Source: Dermacentor variabilis | Lineage: Eukaryota > Arthropoda > Arachnida > Ixodida > Ixodidae | NCBI RefSeq assembly: GCF_050947875.1 | Contig: NC_134573.1 | Span: 64,209,815-64,273,814, forward strand | Direction: 5' to 3' | Length of the DNA: 64,000 nucleotides | In this document: positions 44,470 through 56,028 of the stretch, in pieces | Layout of the letters: each line of letters opens with the position of its first letter | Position numbering within the stretch: the first letter of the stretch is position 1 | Program-made: the position numbers and the translations under genes | Notes under the pieces: model-generated | Told to the model about the DNA's origin: nothing | Databases searched by the model: none | What the model saw: the letters and a program-made list of their open reading frames with translations, nothing else

Positions 44470-44680
44470 TTAGCTCTAATTACTGTTGATTACGCTAGCT
44501 ATTTCAAACTACATTTATTTCAATAAGTCTGGTAGGTAATTATTCGGTAAACAATAGTAATCAGTAATTAAGTATACTCCATTTGTCGCAGGAAGTCTTA
44601 TCTAGGCTAACTTAATTTCCTCGTTATTCATCTTTGTCTTTTGCTAACCTTAATTGCTCTTAATGCCTCTTCAGTACACA
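44470..44680. repeat. AT-rich degenerate tandem repeat, block 2
   Basis: Same kind of units as 43070-43610 (ctctaattactgttgatta, ttatctaggctaacttaattt, aaccttaattgctcttaatg). Confidence 0.55.
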
Positions 44681-44932
44681 TGGTACATTGCCACGATTTC
44701 ATATCTCGGCAGTCATACTTCGTCATAAGGCATTCTCTTCATACCCCACTACTTCCCCATGTGACATCTGGAGCGCATCGCGTCACGCCTTACAAACAGA
44801 CGGACGGACAGATTTCCGGAGAAAATAGCCCTAAATTGCTTACGTATTGAAGGAAACATTACTAACCCAGCAACCATAAAACGTACGCTTAGCTACTGCC
44901 GCCTTATCGCGCCATTGCATGCACTTCATCAT

Positions 44933-44964
<32 letters not shown>

Positions 44965-45029
44965 GCCTGGTTACGCCCACTGCAGGGCAAAGGCCTCTCC
45001 CATACTTCTGCAACAACCCCGGTCATGTA

Positions 45030-46787
45030 CTAATTGTGGCCATGTCGTCTCGGCAAACTTCTTAATCTCATCCGCCCCCTGCTACACTTGCCTTCCCTTG
45101 GGAGGCAGTCCGTAACCCTTAATGACCATTGGTTATCTTCCCTCCTCATTACATGTCCTGCCCATGGCTCCCATTTCTTTTTCTTGATTTCAACTAAGAT
45201 GTCATTACCTCGCGTTTGTTCCCTCACCCATTCCACTCTTTTCTTATCCCTATACGTTACACCCATCATTATTCTTTCCATGGCTCGTTGCGTCGTCCTC
45301 AATTTGAGTAGAACCCTTTTCGTAAGCCTCCACGTTTCTGCCCCGTAGGTGAGTACTGGTAAGACACAGCTATTATACACTTTTCTCTTGAGGGATAATA
45401 GCAACCTGCTGTTCATGATCTGAGAATGCCTGCCAAACGCACCCCAGCCCATTCTTGTTCTTCTGATTATTTCCGTCTTATGATCCGGATCCGCCGTCAC
45501 CACCTGCCCTAAGTAACACTTCCAGTGCCTCACTACCTATTGTAAATTGCTGTTCCCTTCCGAGACTGTTAAACATTACTTTAGTTTTCTGTAGATTAAT
45601 TTTTAGACCCACTCTTCTGCTCTGCCTCTCCAGGTCATTGAGCATGCACTGCAATTGGTCCCCTGAGTTACTAAGCAAGGCAATATCATCAGCGAATCGC
45701 AAGTTACTAAGGTATTCTCCATTAACTTCTATCCCCAATACTTCCCAATCCAGGTCTCTGAATACCTCCTGTAAACACGCTGTGAATATCATTGCAGAGA
45801 CCGTATCTCCCTGCCTGACGCCTTTCTTTGTTGGGATTTTGTTGCTTTCTTTATGGAGGACTATGGTGGCTGTGGAGCCGCTATATAGATATCTCTCAGT
45901 ATTTTTACATACGGCTCGTCTACACCCTGGTTCCGTAATGCCTCCATGACTGCTGAGGTTTCGACTGAATCAAACGCTTTCTCGTAATCAATGAAAGCTA
46001 TATATAAGGGTTTGTTATATTCCGCTCGTTTCTCTATCACCTGATTGATAGTGTGTATGTGGTCTATTGTTGAGTAGCCTTTACGGAATCCTGCCTGGTC
46101 CTTTGCTTGACAGAAGTCTAAGGTGTTCCTGATTCTATTTGCGATTACCTTAGTAAATAGTTTGTAGGCAACTGACAGTAAGCTGATCGGTCTATAATTT
46201 TTCAAGTCTTTGGCGTCCCCTTTCTTATGGATTAGGATTATGTTAGCGTTCTTCCAAGATTCCGGTACGCTCGAGGTCATGAGGCATTGCGTATACAGGG
46301 TGGCCAGTTTCTCTAGAACAATCTGTCCGCCATCCTTCAGCAAATCTGCTGTTACCTGATCCTCCCCAGCTGCCTTCCCCCTTTGCATATCTCCCAAGGC
46401 TTTCTTTACTTCTTCCGGCCTTACCTGTGGGATTTCGAATTCCTCTAGACTATTTTCTCTTCCATTATCATCGTGGGTGCCACTGGTACTGGATAAATCT
46501 CTATAGAACTCCTCAGCCACTTGAACTATCTCATCCATAATAGTAATGATATTGCCGGCTTCGTCTCTTAACGCATACATCTGATCCTTGCCAATTCCTA
46601 GTTTCTTCTTCACTGCGTTTAGGCTTCCTCCGTTCCTGAGAGCATGTTCAATTCTATCCATATTATACTTTCTTATGTCAGCTGTCTTACGCGTGTTGAT
46701 TAACTTCGAAAATTCTGCCAGTTCTATTCTAGCTGTAAGGTTAGAGACTTTCATACATTGGCGTTTCCTGATCAGATCTTTCGTCTC
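45030..46787 (-). pseudogene. RTE ORF, reverse transcriptase and C-terminus
   Basis: Continues the endonuclease frame: RPEEVKKALGDMQRGKAAGE, ANIILIHKKGDAKDLKNYRP, ISLLSVAYKLFTKVIANR, DQAGFRKGYSTIDHIHTINQ, IAFIDYEKAFDSVETSAVME (motif A), then after a frameshift near 45870 TACLQEVFRDLDWE and LRFADDIALLS (motif C, intact). After a deletion near 45515, RTRMGWGAFGRHSQIMNSRL, SCVLPVLTYGAETW and WAGHVMRREDNQWSLRVTD follow. A 15-bp-scale deletion near 45085, relative to the copy at 59183-59802, alters the last residues. RT catalytic residues are kept. Confidence 0.85.
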
Positions 46788-47837
46788 CTACGATATTTTA
46801 CTGGTATCCTGCCTAACGGAGTTACCACCGACTTCCATTGCACACTCCTTAATGATGCCCACAAGATTGTCGTTCATTGCTTCAACACTAAGGTTCTCTT
46901 CTTGAGTTAAAGCCGAATACCTGTTCTGTAGCTTGATCCGGAATTCCTCTAGTTTCCCTCTTACCGCGAACTCATTGATCGGCTTCTTATGTACCAGTTT
47001 CTCCCGGCCAATCCTCAGGTCTAGGCTAATTGGAGTTCGTACCATCCTGTGGTCACTGCAGCGCACCTTGACGAGCACGTCCACATCTTGTATGATGCCA
47101 GGGTTAGCGCAGAGTATGAGGTCTATTTCATTTCTAGTCTCGCCGTTCGGGCTCCTCCATGTCCACTTTCGGCTATCCCGCTTGCGGAAGAAGGTATTTA
47201 TTATCCGCATATTATTCTGTTCCGCAAACTCTACTAATAACTCTTCCCTGCTGTTCCTAGTGCGTGTGCCACATTCCCCCACTGCCTTGTCTCCAGCCTG
47301 CTTCTTGCCTACCTTGGCATTGAAGTCGCCCATTGGTATAGTGTATTTTGTTTTCACTCTACCCATCGCCGATTCCGCGTCTTCATAGAAGCTTTCGACT
47401 TCCTGGTCATTATGACTGAATGTAGGGGCGTAGACCTGTACAACCTTCATTTTGTACCTCTTATTAAGTTTCACAACAAGACCTGCCCCCGTCTCGTTAA
47501 TTCTATAGAATTCCTGTATGTTACCAGCTATATTCTTATTAATCAGGAATCCGACTCCTAGTTCTCGTCTCGCCGCTAAGCCTCGGTAGCACAGGACGCG
47601 CCCGCTTTTTAGCACTGTATATGCTTCTTCTGGCCTCCTAACTTCACTGAGCCCTATTATATCCCATTTACTGCCCTCTAATTCCTCCAATACCACTGCT
47701 TGACTCGCCTCACTAGATAACGTTCTAGCGTTAAACGTTGCCAGGTTCATATTCCAATGGCGGTCTGTCCGGAGCCAGGGATTCTTAGCACCCTCTGCTG
47801 CGTCGCAGGTCTGACCGCCGCCGTGGTCAGTTGCTGC
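46788..47837 (-). pseudogene. RTE ORF, endonuclease domain
   Basis: Minus strand, open for about 350 codons. AP-endonuclease words in order: NLATFNARTLSSEA (first Asn), WDIIGLSEVRRPEEAYTVLK (catalytic Glu), VVQVYAPTFSHNDQEVESFY, TIPMGDFNAKVG (Asp/Asn pair), WTWRSPNGETRNEIDLILC and VRCSDHRMVRTPI (SDH). All catalytic residues are visible. The frame is stopped by TAG at 46788-46790 and otherwise continues in the same frame into the RT. The domain would nick the DNA target that primes reverse transcription. Confidence 0.85.
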
Positions 47838-47959
47838 TGCATGCACTTACGTGCATGCAATTGAAGAATTATAGTCCCATTATCTTGCTTTCGGTACTGT
47901 GCAAACTATTCACTAATTTCCAATAGAACAAGCGCCATAGTTCACTTCAATCAACAAAG

Positions 47960-49371
47960 AGAATAGGCTGGCTCCAGGAAGAGATATCCTAAAATGGTTT
48001 ACTTCCATGCGGTCAATCAGGCTATCGCGAAATCTACGGAGTGTAATCAACCTCTTTAAATGGCTTTCATAGATTATGAGGATCCATTTGATTCAGTTGA
48101 TATACCAGTTCTCACAGAGGTATTGCGTGATGAAGCAGTACAGGAGGCATACATGAATATCTTCGAAAATATCTACAAAGATTCCACTGATACCTTCTTG
48201 GTTCTCCGCAAGAGAAGTAGAAAGTTACCTATCAAGAACGGGATCAGGCAAGGAGACACAATCTCTCTAATGCTATTCACTGCGTGCTTGGAAGAAGTAT
48301 TTAAGCTATTAAACCGTGAATGATAAGGAGCGAGGATCAATAGTGAATATCACAAAACTTTCGGTTTTCAAGTGACATTGTCCTGTTCAGCAACACTGGG
48401 GACAAATTACAACAAATTATTCAGGACCTTAACGGAGAAAGCGTAAGAGTGGGGTTTAAGATTAATATGCAGCAGGCAAGGATAATGTCCAATATCCTGG
48501 CAAGAGAACACAAATTCAGGATCACCAATCAACCTCTAGAGACTGTGCAGGAGTGCGTTTATTTGGGTCAATTACTCACAGGGGACCCTGATCACGAGAA
48601 CGAAATTTACGGAACAAGAAGAATGTATTGGAGTGCATACGACAGACATTAATAAATCCTTACTGGGAGCTTACCACTGTCGTTGAAAAGAACATTGCAC
48701 AATCATTGCATTTCACCGGTGTCAACATAAGGGCCAGATATTAGATGTTAACAAAGGAGGTCGTAAACAAGCTAATGAGGGCGCAGAGAGCGATCGAACA
48801 AAAAATGTTAGGCGTGACGTTAAAAGACAAGAAGAAAGCGGTGTAGATCAGAGAGCAAACGGGGATAGCCGATATTCGAGTTTACATTAAGACGAAAAAA
48901 TTGAGCTGGGCAGGCCACACTCTTAAAAAAAGTTTACTCCGTTCGGGGCTTATCTCGTCCGGCAACAACAATCGTCATCTGCTTTGCTTGCGTTTCTGTG
49001 CTCCCTAATTTACTCTCCAGAATGCAATGCCGCGTTGATAGAGCGAGAGCCGTTCGTGACCGTCCACGCCATTCGCGGTAAAGAAAAGATTTGCGGGCAA
49101 AGCAGATGACGATTATTGTTGTGGACAACCCCGAAAGGGTGCAAAAATTAAGAGTGCATGTAATGCGCAAGGTCGATGACCAGTAAATCATAAAAGTTAC
49201 AGAATAGGTGCCAAGGGAAGTGAAGCTCAGCCAAGGACGGCAGAAAACTAGGCGGGGGGGGGGGGGGTGAAATTAGGCAATTTACAGGCGCAAGTTGAAA
49301 TCAGCTAGCTCAAGGTTCGGGTAATTGGAGATCTTAGTGCAGTAGACTTAAACATAGGCTGATGATGACGA
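47960..49371 (+). pseudogene. Second RTE copy, decayed, plus strand
   Basis: Plus strand RT part of an RTE element: AVNQAI..., then MAFIDYEDPFDSVDIPVLTE (motif A with E/D change), KNGIRQGDTISLMLFTACLE, FKINMQQARIMSN, CVYLGQLLTGDPDHENEI, and degraded RTE C-terminal words up to about 49340, ending near a gatgatgac tail. The YADD block is lost to frameshift and many stops are present. Interrupted by the MITE at 48918-49156. Contains a 14-base G run (about 49253-49267). Confidence 0.75.
48918..49156. mobile_element. MITE inside the RTE copy
   Basis: 239 bp with inverted ends: CACTCTTAA..cgttcgggg on the left and, inverted, CACTCTTAATTTTTGCACCC..tcgggg on the right. Internal arms (aatcgtcatctgctttgc and gcaaagcagatgacgatt) are also complementary. 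It is flanked by CA on both sides (48916-48917, 49157-49158), and removing it with one CA restores the RTE reading (G-H-V-M). No coding capacity; superfamily unknown. Confidence 0.8.
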
Positions 49372-49549
49372 AATAACTGCATTAACATTACGTCGCACCT
49401 TTTTGGCGCCCCGCATCCATGATTTAAACTGCGCTGACCACATTGCAAAGTGTTTTTTAGGAGCTCATTCGATACATGTCCTGCTTCTTCGAGAAGCGAA
49501 GCGCAACTGACGGTGGTCTGGTGCAGACCACTTTTAATTGCACGTTATA

Positions 49550-49868
49550 CAGTGTGCCCAAGTATCGTCCACAAAGATTTTAAAATATGCAAATTCCACG
49601 TAGCTGAAACAGATGAATAACAGAACCATGGTAACGTTTGTCGTCGCTTGAAGATACTCGTGTTAATTTTTGCACTCAGCCTAAATACATAATTAACCTG
49701 AATGAATTAATCAGCTTTTCAAATATTGTAAATAGATCAAAATTTTGAATGGGAAAATTGTGGAGCAACATGAACCCTCGACACAGCTTTATGTTGCTAC
49801 GTAAAAATGTTTTTCCGAGCGTGAAAGAAACCAGCGAATACACGAAAAATGACTCGAGTGGCCAGTCG
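49550..49868. mobile_element. Half-copy of the palindromic MITE family
   Basis: Starts with TA then CAGTGTGCCCAAG and aligns with the left arm of 6475-7100 (aaatatgcaaa, acgtagctgaaac, aaattgtggagcaacat, tttttccgagcgtgaaagaa). The right arm is missing. Confidence 0.6.
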
Positions 49869-49869
49869 C

Positions 49870-50300
49870 GTGCAAAGGCGCTCGTTCCTGCGTTGAACGT
49901 CGGCGAGCCTCGGTGACGTAACCGAGCGAACGAGCACAGCGAAAGGTGAAAGAGCGAACGCGGAGCGGAGCGGGGGATGAACGCCGGCGAGTGAGAATAC
50001 AAGGCGAGGAGGAAAACAGAGGAGGAGGTTGCAGCGGAAGCAATAGGAGGAAAGCGGAGGAAGCGACCTTGAAGCAGCACCAGATGGCGCTCACGTCCAT
50101 GCATCCGCGGCGACGCCGGCACCGGCCGTGCGGGGGAGGGAAAACAAAAGAACCAGAACGCTCGCCTTCGCGCGTAGTGTTCGCCGCAATCGTTTCCCGG
50201 CAAAGATTACGGTTGCATAAGCTGGAGTTGCCGGGAACCGGCAACTGTGTGGCCGGTCTGTAAACAGAGCAGCGCGTCGTCGCTCTGCCACTCGTTGTAC
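49870..50300. other. GC-rich block, probably repeat
   Basis: GC-rich and purine-biased on the plus strand, with overlapping Arg-rich frames on both strands (49676-50263) that look like chance. It follows directly on the half-MITE and may be its internal part. No protein motif recognised. Confidence 0.4.
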
Positions 50301-50429
50301 TGATCGGTGCGATGCCCTAGTATATCGCGAAATAAAAACAAATATACAGCTGCGCTCGAATTTCGCATTAGGGAGTGCCGCAATCCTCCGTGATTTTTTT
50401 TATAAGCTATACTATGAACCCTATTTGCT

Positions 50430-50790
50430 TAAGCAGCTAATCCTTCCCCCGAATAACATTTCAGATAGTCTAGATCAGAGTTATAAAATCGGTGTTCCAC
50501 AGTGTCAGACTACTTCATTTTCTAACTCTCACCTACCACGCACATCAAACGAGTGTAATCACCTCCCAGTATCAGTTGCAACTATTCTAGACCACCACGC
50601 ATTCTTGAATGGATAATCCAACGTTGTATAGCACGTAAATGATCGTTGTTTTATATTTACTGCTGTATTTTTGTATTCTGTGCAATAACAAACGTTAAGT
50701 AAATTTTCTCCCTCATTGATAATATTCTGCAAACAGGACAAATCTGTTTTATGCATTTCAGATTAACACTCCCCTGTGTAATGTCGTTAT
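50430..50790 (+). pseudogene. LINE 3' remnant shared with copy A
   Basis: Degenerate CR1-like C-terminal words (RTSNECNHLPVSVATILDHH AFLNG across 50540-50615), then an AT-rich 3' UTR. It aligns with 9880-9980 plus 10405-10620 of copy A, where an LTR splits it. Confidence 0.6.
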
Positions 50791-51023
50791 ACCTCGAAAG
50801 TACTTGACATAAAAAAAATCTATAAACACATTAAAAATATTTTTTTTTATTATGCGAAACATAAGGTAGTGTAAAATCATGATGCTGCGTTGAAGGCAGT
50901 TACAAAATCAAACGCTTATTTCCACGCAGCGTGATTACCAGCATCAAAGAATGCATGAACATTATTTTTATCATCGGCACATTTGACAAAATGCGCGTTA
51001 TATTAGCGACGGTCGCAACGTAC

Positions 51024-51115
51024 GTTGTTTTGGAGAGTACCGATCATCGTAAAGTCGGAGAGCAGGTTCAGCGAGGTCTCGATGCCAAAGGCTGCATCGT
51101 AGTAAACGCCTTTGC
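51024..51115 (-). CDS. Gene copy B, exon 3
   Basis: 92 bp with a GTGTGCAG acceptor and GTACGT donor, phases 1 and 0. Encodes KGVYYDAAFG, IETSLNLLSDF and TMIGTLQNN. The length, both phases and both splice signals match the copy A exon at 10886-10977, while flanking DNA is much less alike. Substitutions are mostly conservative (V/I, I/L, V/A). Exon 2 supplies the first base of the first codon, giving Ser here and Asn in copy A. Confidence 0.65.
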
Positions 51116-51179
51116 CTGCACACGAGACAGTTTAGTTGTCACAGTCGTACTTCTGCGTACAAGAGTTTTTTAGAGCACA

Positions 51180-53195
51180 AAATCCCCCAAAAAAGAAAAG
51201 TGAGGAAGGACATTTCAAATTCACAAATAGGAAAGGGGGCGAGCGCTGGAAGAAATCCCAATAGGCAGCTCACTATTGCGCTTCGCAAGCAGACTTGTAC
51301 GTGAAGAATTGCATTTCTGAGGAACCCATATAGGTTTGCTCTATATCTTGAGGCTGAATTCGGGTGGATGAGACTTGGTCATTTCATGATCCTTCCTTCA
51401 CCTTGCGGAATTCCACAGAACTGCTTTGCCATAGTTAATTACTTGTAATTATTTTTTTTGATAATTTTGTAATTTAACGATTAGCTTCATTCCTCGGTAG
51501 CACTCATTGTAAGTCAATAACTTTTTTTCAATAACGAGCTACATGTATTTTTATTTAATTGGCAAGACAAGCTGTAGCAGGTGACGCAGTTTCGGGAACT
51601 CGAATTTGGCGGGGACTACATCAGAACGCCGAAGATCGTGCATACTGCAGCCAATTCATACGAGTAAGCCCTGGAGCTCAATATTTCTGTCCCCGTCTTA
51701 ACGCTTCGCCAGATGATGGCCCAAGAATTAAACCGGGACTGGTATCTCTAAACAGCGACGGTCACCTAGGGCGTTAATGGCAGTATGTCACGGCTGACGA
51801 TTTCTACAGGTTTTCATTGGCCCAGCCGGTAGCGTGTTCAAGTCGTAACAATAGCGAAGCACCGCGATTCACGGAGCACCCAGATGCTGAATAGCCAGAA
51901 TCTTGTGCGAAAGATGTCTGTACATTAATGCACTACCCCGATCCCGAGAGCGCCCATCGGGCGAGTTTTCAGTGTCGCTGCTGATGCATTCACGACTAAA
52001 ACAAGGAAAGTTGTCTGGTGAAATTCTTGAAAAGCAATAGGGCACATGCTCACTCTTGCCTGTGCGCTTCTCCACACACCTTCTACGAGCTAACCAAGAT
52101 GGCGGGCCCCGGACTAGAATACTAAAAAAAGGTGTCGACGTGCTGGCCGGTGACGTCATTCCCGCCGCCTAGTGTACCCGCACCATCGAAGCTTTCAAAA
52201 GCGCGTCCCGCCTTTTATTATGCTGATTCCGAGGACGCAACCATCTTGTTAAGGAAAAGTTAGACTTGCAGGAAAGGCTGATTGCACAATTTCGTATACG
52301 TTCCATTGTTAGTAAACATAAACCATGCATGAAGTTCTACAGAAGAGGCGCTTAATATGCCAGAGAAGTTCGTTCTGTTTACGTTATCTGCGCAGTATTA
52401 TTAAAATTCGGAGGAAAGTACGTTTATATAGATGTAATGGACTACTTTTGAGTAACTCTTTAATCACTTTCTTGGGGCAGTAATTTGTAACAGTAATCAG
52501 AAAATTTCTGAGTGAGACAACTGTACTTAGCAACCTTTTTTTCTGTAATCTATAGAAGTCTGCTGTGTATAGGATACTTGTTGGAGATGCCAAACAAATT
52601 ACGGGATGGGCTATAGTATTTGCTTCTGTAGCGACCTCTATGGTGTCGGCCACTGCCGGGTCCGTGTGTCCTGTGACATCACATATCACTTTGAGGGGCC
52701 AGGGCATCCTCTTCCCCCAACGTAAATACCATGATTTGCAAAATAGCTGAAAGGCGAAGATATTTTTGTCGTTTTGCTTTAAATCCAAGCAAGAGTTGTC
52801 GGCCTGCGCTTCAGGCCATGATATCTCCTGTAACGTGCTGACTTTGTAAATGAGGCGTTGACCTACTATATGAAATCTCTGCATGACGTGATAAGCGTGA
52901 TGCAGGTATCACCACACATTTTCTGGTAGAGTGCAAGTGCACATAGCGCTAAACAAAAGGGGGGGGAGTGGCTCTCGAAGCCTCCTTCTGTATTATCTCA
53001 CGTTGCGCGCATCATTTAACGCCCAGTGAGAAGGCATACTATATAAGACTTGCACAATCTTTAGCGCCATATTTCTAGCACTGTGTTTCGTTAAAGAGAC
53101 TTGCTTTGTTGATTTAATTTCCGGCTTGTTGGCTTCATGCATATTGCCAAGTTTCTGTATTTTGCCGCGACATGTCCGCTTCGACGTAGGTGAAC
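51180..53195. other. Intron of copy B
   Basis: Contains a block (52740-52890) partly matching 11730-11900 of copy A. A minus-strand frame at 52384-52884 (166 codons) includes a natural-looking piece (ICDVTGHTDPAVADTIEVAT) but has no copy A equivalent and no paired splice signals, so it is left uncalled. Confidence 0.35.
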
Positions 53196-53199
53196 TTAC

Positions 53200-53257
53200 T
53201 GTGTATTCTTCGGTAGCTGCCGAAGACGTAGACAAGAACACTGATTGTGTTCACCAC
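53200..53257 (-). CDS. Gene copy B, exon 2 (membrane segment)
   Basis: 58 bp with a TCTCCCCAG acceptor and GTAAGT donor; encodes VVNTISVLVYVFGSYRRIH plus one base. Only Cys/Ser and Phe/Leu differ from copy A. Combined with the CCC end of exon 1 it gives a hydrophobic span followed by basic residues, a likely first membrane helix with the C-terminal side in the cytosol. Intact in frame and signals. Confidence 0.7.
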
Positions 53258-53426
53258 CTGGGGAGAAATATTTACGTGAATTGTTTACACTTCTGCAAGC
53301 TAGCATCTGTACTATGCTATGAAATGAGCCAACGAGTCTCAACACAAAAGCCTCACAGCAATTTTCATAATGTGGAGAGACGCCCACGATCGCCGCACTG
53401 GTCGAATAACAGTGCTGACTTTGACT

Positions 53427-53480
53427 GGTAAGTCATCATCATTGTCATCGCCATCAGAATCAGCCCATTTTATCTCCACT
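53427..53480 (-). mobile_element. Relic RTE tail, copy B
   Basis: catcatcattgtcatcgccatcag followed by a weakened cagcccattttatctccactgctggg, which resembles the RTE 3' end (cagcctg...cactgcagg). Matches the place of 12605-12660 in copy A. Confidence 0.5.
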
Positions 53481-53698
53481 GCTGGGTGCTCCAGCTGATC
53501 ACGTTAGCATGGAGCGAGGCAGCGCGACAGAAAATTCGTAGATGGCACCAAGAGTGCTTTCATACAGAGGTCGAATGACATAGAGAGCTGCCAACGAACG
53601 TAATGCAGTCGCTCAAGTGTAACACGAGCATTCGAGAGGTTTTTCTTGCGTATCAGAATCCGTAAATACTCATGCAGTGTACTTCCGGGCAAACTTAC

Positions 53699-53746
53699 GC
53701 AGCAGCAGCCTATGACAGTAACGACTCCTTCCTTGGACCACGCCAT
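53699..53746 (-). CDS. Gene copy B, first recognisable coding exon
   Basis: 48 bp from ATGGCGTGG to a GTAAGT donor, encoding MAWSKEGVVTVIGCCC; the first ten residues equal copy A. GCAG stands directly before the ATG. A minus-strand frame continues upstream for some 40 codons, but its copy A counterpart is shifted, so upstream coding is doubtful. Three cysteines in a row at the exon end could be sites of lipid attachment or simply part of the membrane helix; the sequence cannot decide. Confidence 0.6.
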
Positions 53747-54334
53747 CTGCGGTCGGAACCCGACGCAGAGCACTGACTGCGAGGTGGGAGGCAGCGGCAA
53801 CTTCTTCTTCTTTCTTCTTAATGCAGCTCGTTGACAAACATAACGGCGATGATGAGGATCGCACTTGGGTGACTAAGTTCGTCAGGTGCACACGGCTGTT
53901 GTGCCTTAATGCCTCAACCAATCGCGCTCGAATTTCGCAGAGATGTCATATCGTGGTGCATGTAATTAACGTTTTAATGACAAGAAATAAAAATACCATG
54001 AAAAAAATGTTTATTTCCCATCTAAATTTGCAAAACGCATCAAGAATAAGCGTAATCAGCAATGAGAAAAACGCATTTGGTGAATTATTTTCAGCAATAG
54101 GGGAAAAGCCCGAGCCAGTAAACTGGCTTATGTGGCTTGAGGCGAATGCTTCATTTGGAATTTGCACGGCAGCTCCATATGAGAACCATAGTTGTACATT
54201 ATTTTTCCTTTCAATCACGTGTATGACACCACTTCAGCCGGAGGTCTGATATTAGCCTGTCTCCTTTTACAGTGCTTTCAAAAGAAAGCGAGTCGTATGC
54301 CAAACTTCTTTTTCATACCGCATTTCTGCTCCAT

Positions 54335-54430
54335 TTTATTGATTGATTGAAAACTTTATTATTCCACGAAGCTGGGGTGCCCGCCTCTTAACCTACACGC
54401 AGGTAGGGGGGGGGGGGGGAGGACGAAGCA
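54335..54430 (-). mobile_element. LINE 3' terminus, minus strand
   Basis: Reads as AATAAAGTTTTCAATCAATCAA on the minus strand, a polyadenylation signal followed by a short tandem tail, a common LINE end. A poly-G run (54407-54419) lies inside. The upstream body to about 54620 shows no readable RT. Confidence 0.45.
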
Positions 54431-56028
54431 GTCCCAGAGCGTTGAGGGCAGTGAGTCCTCAACGCGTCCTCTGAACAAACCAATGACGCTTGCTGCATGT
54501 CATTCAGTGTTGGCCGAAGGCAGTCAGAAACTTTGTACCCAGTACTGAAACTCGGCAAGGAAAGGAATTTTCTGCTGTGTTACTTGTAGGCAACGCTCGT
54601 TATTGAAGGGTTAATAACAGGTCCGAGTACAATGGTCAGCGAGTGAAACGCGATGCTCGAAAAACATACCGGCCGGTACTGCTAGCTTGTACTGTCGCCG
54701 TCCAATTCGACGTTCTCCCTAGGAAAAGAAAGCGTAACGCAGCCCGCGCGTCTCGCTGCCCCGAGGTGACGCTGTTAGCCGACGGCTCTGGCTCCCGTGG
54801 AGGTGGCCGAGAAAAGCAGACCACGCGAAATCTCTCCGGGCACATTGCCTCTATTTCAACGTATTGCTGGATATTCTCACAGGATATATCCCAGGCATTC
54901 TTTTTTTCAGCCCTCGTGCTCTACCACGAACGCGTTGCCGCCTCGACAGCTGAGCCCTCTCGTGCCTTTATTTTCTTCCTTCTACCTTCTTATATGCTTA
55001 GCCATTCATTTCGTGGTATCTAGAGTGTATGTTTATTTTACGTTAAATAATTTATCGTTCTAAACAAACTATTGTTCATTTCCCACACAATTCATTGTCT
55101 GAACGGGTAGTTTACCTTAGATGGCAGAGTGTAATTGTAGCCTGCCTAGTCCTTCGTCTTTGCACTGCGATGATTCTGCAATTGATTTGTCGATTTTCGA
55201 GTTCGTACGCGTAATCTGTGGTGCATTTGCGTTTATGTAATATTTACTAGTATTCTTGTCCTGGTACATTGCTCCTCTTTTAATTTCATGTTGCGTGCAA
55301 TTGCGCGAATAAATGCTTTTGCTACATGCTCCTTTTTTACCTTGTTGGATAACGCTTGTTTGACATATATGTAATCTTAACCCCCCCCCCCCCCCGTTGT
55401 CATATGCCTTCTTTAAGGCCATGTGAGATATTCAGAAATAAATATAACAAGAAATGAACATGTCCTAAGTACTCACGCGGGAAAGCAACAAAAACTATTG
55501 TGTTCGATGGATTTGAAATTTTAATCATTTCCCATTTTAGTTATGATAATGCTAGCTTGGCTGGCAACTAAATATACTAATAAAAGAGTAGATAAAATCA
55601 TACTTAATCATTTCACACTTGGCGCACTATTTCTTGCTTTATCCAGTCTTAATTGGCACGCAAACAAGCAGGCAATGGCATGCAAACCTCCACAGCAGAA
55701 CATACGAAATTTTAATGAAAAAAAAACCTTTCCTAAAGCTTGCTGCGCTTAGCTGAAACATTCTTTGTGCGTTTGCACATTTCTATGATAATTCAACTTG
55801 AATATTTGCCTTTGGACTGACACACTTAATCAAAACAAATACATAAGATATTTCGAAAAATAAATTTAGAAAAAAGTTGACAGTCACTTTAGCATACGCT
55901 AAAGAGGACGAAGGCGAGAACCTGCCTGCTTCCGAGACATTGATTAGATTACTTTACATTTTCATTCAAATGCGTCATTACATCTTATTACTTGTCTTCT
56001 CCCATCAACGGTCGTGTGTTTGAGTGCC
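54430..56028. other. Unassigned stretch
   Basis: A plus-strand frame of 126 codons (54643-55023) and others lack motifs. A 16-base C run lies at 55381-55396. No exon or element is supported. Confidence 0.35.

Larger units (their letters stand above)
44927..47837 (-). mobile_element. Near full-length RTE-type LINE
   Basis: A 2.9-kb RTE element on the minus strand, flanked by an exact 11-bp target duplication tgcatgcactt (44916-44926 and 47838-47848). It has an AP-type endonuclease, reverse transcriptase and the RTE C-terminal domain, and ends in (CTG)n and (TGA)n runs (plus strand 44928-44967), the short tandem tail typical of RTE. Disabling changes are few: one stop, and indels near 45870, 45515 and 45085. 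The exact target duplication indicates a young copy. Confidence 0.9.

Noticed and set aside
52384..52884. 166-codon minus-strand frame in an intron of copy B
   Set aside because: No counterpart in copy A and no paired splice signals, so not accepted as a missing exon.
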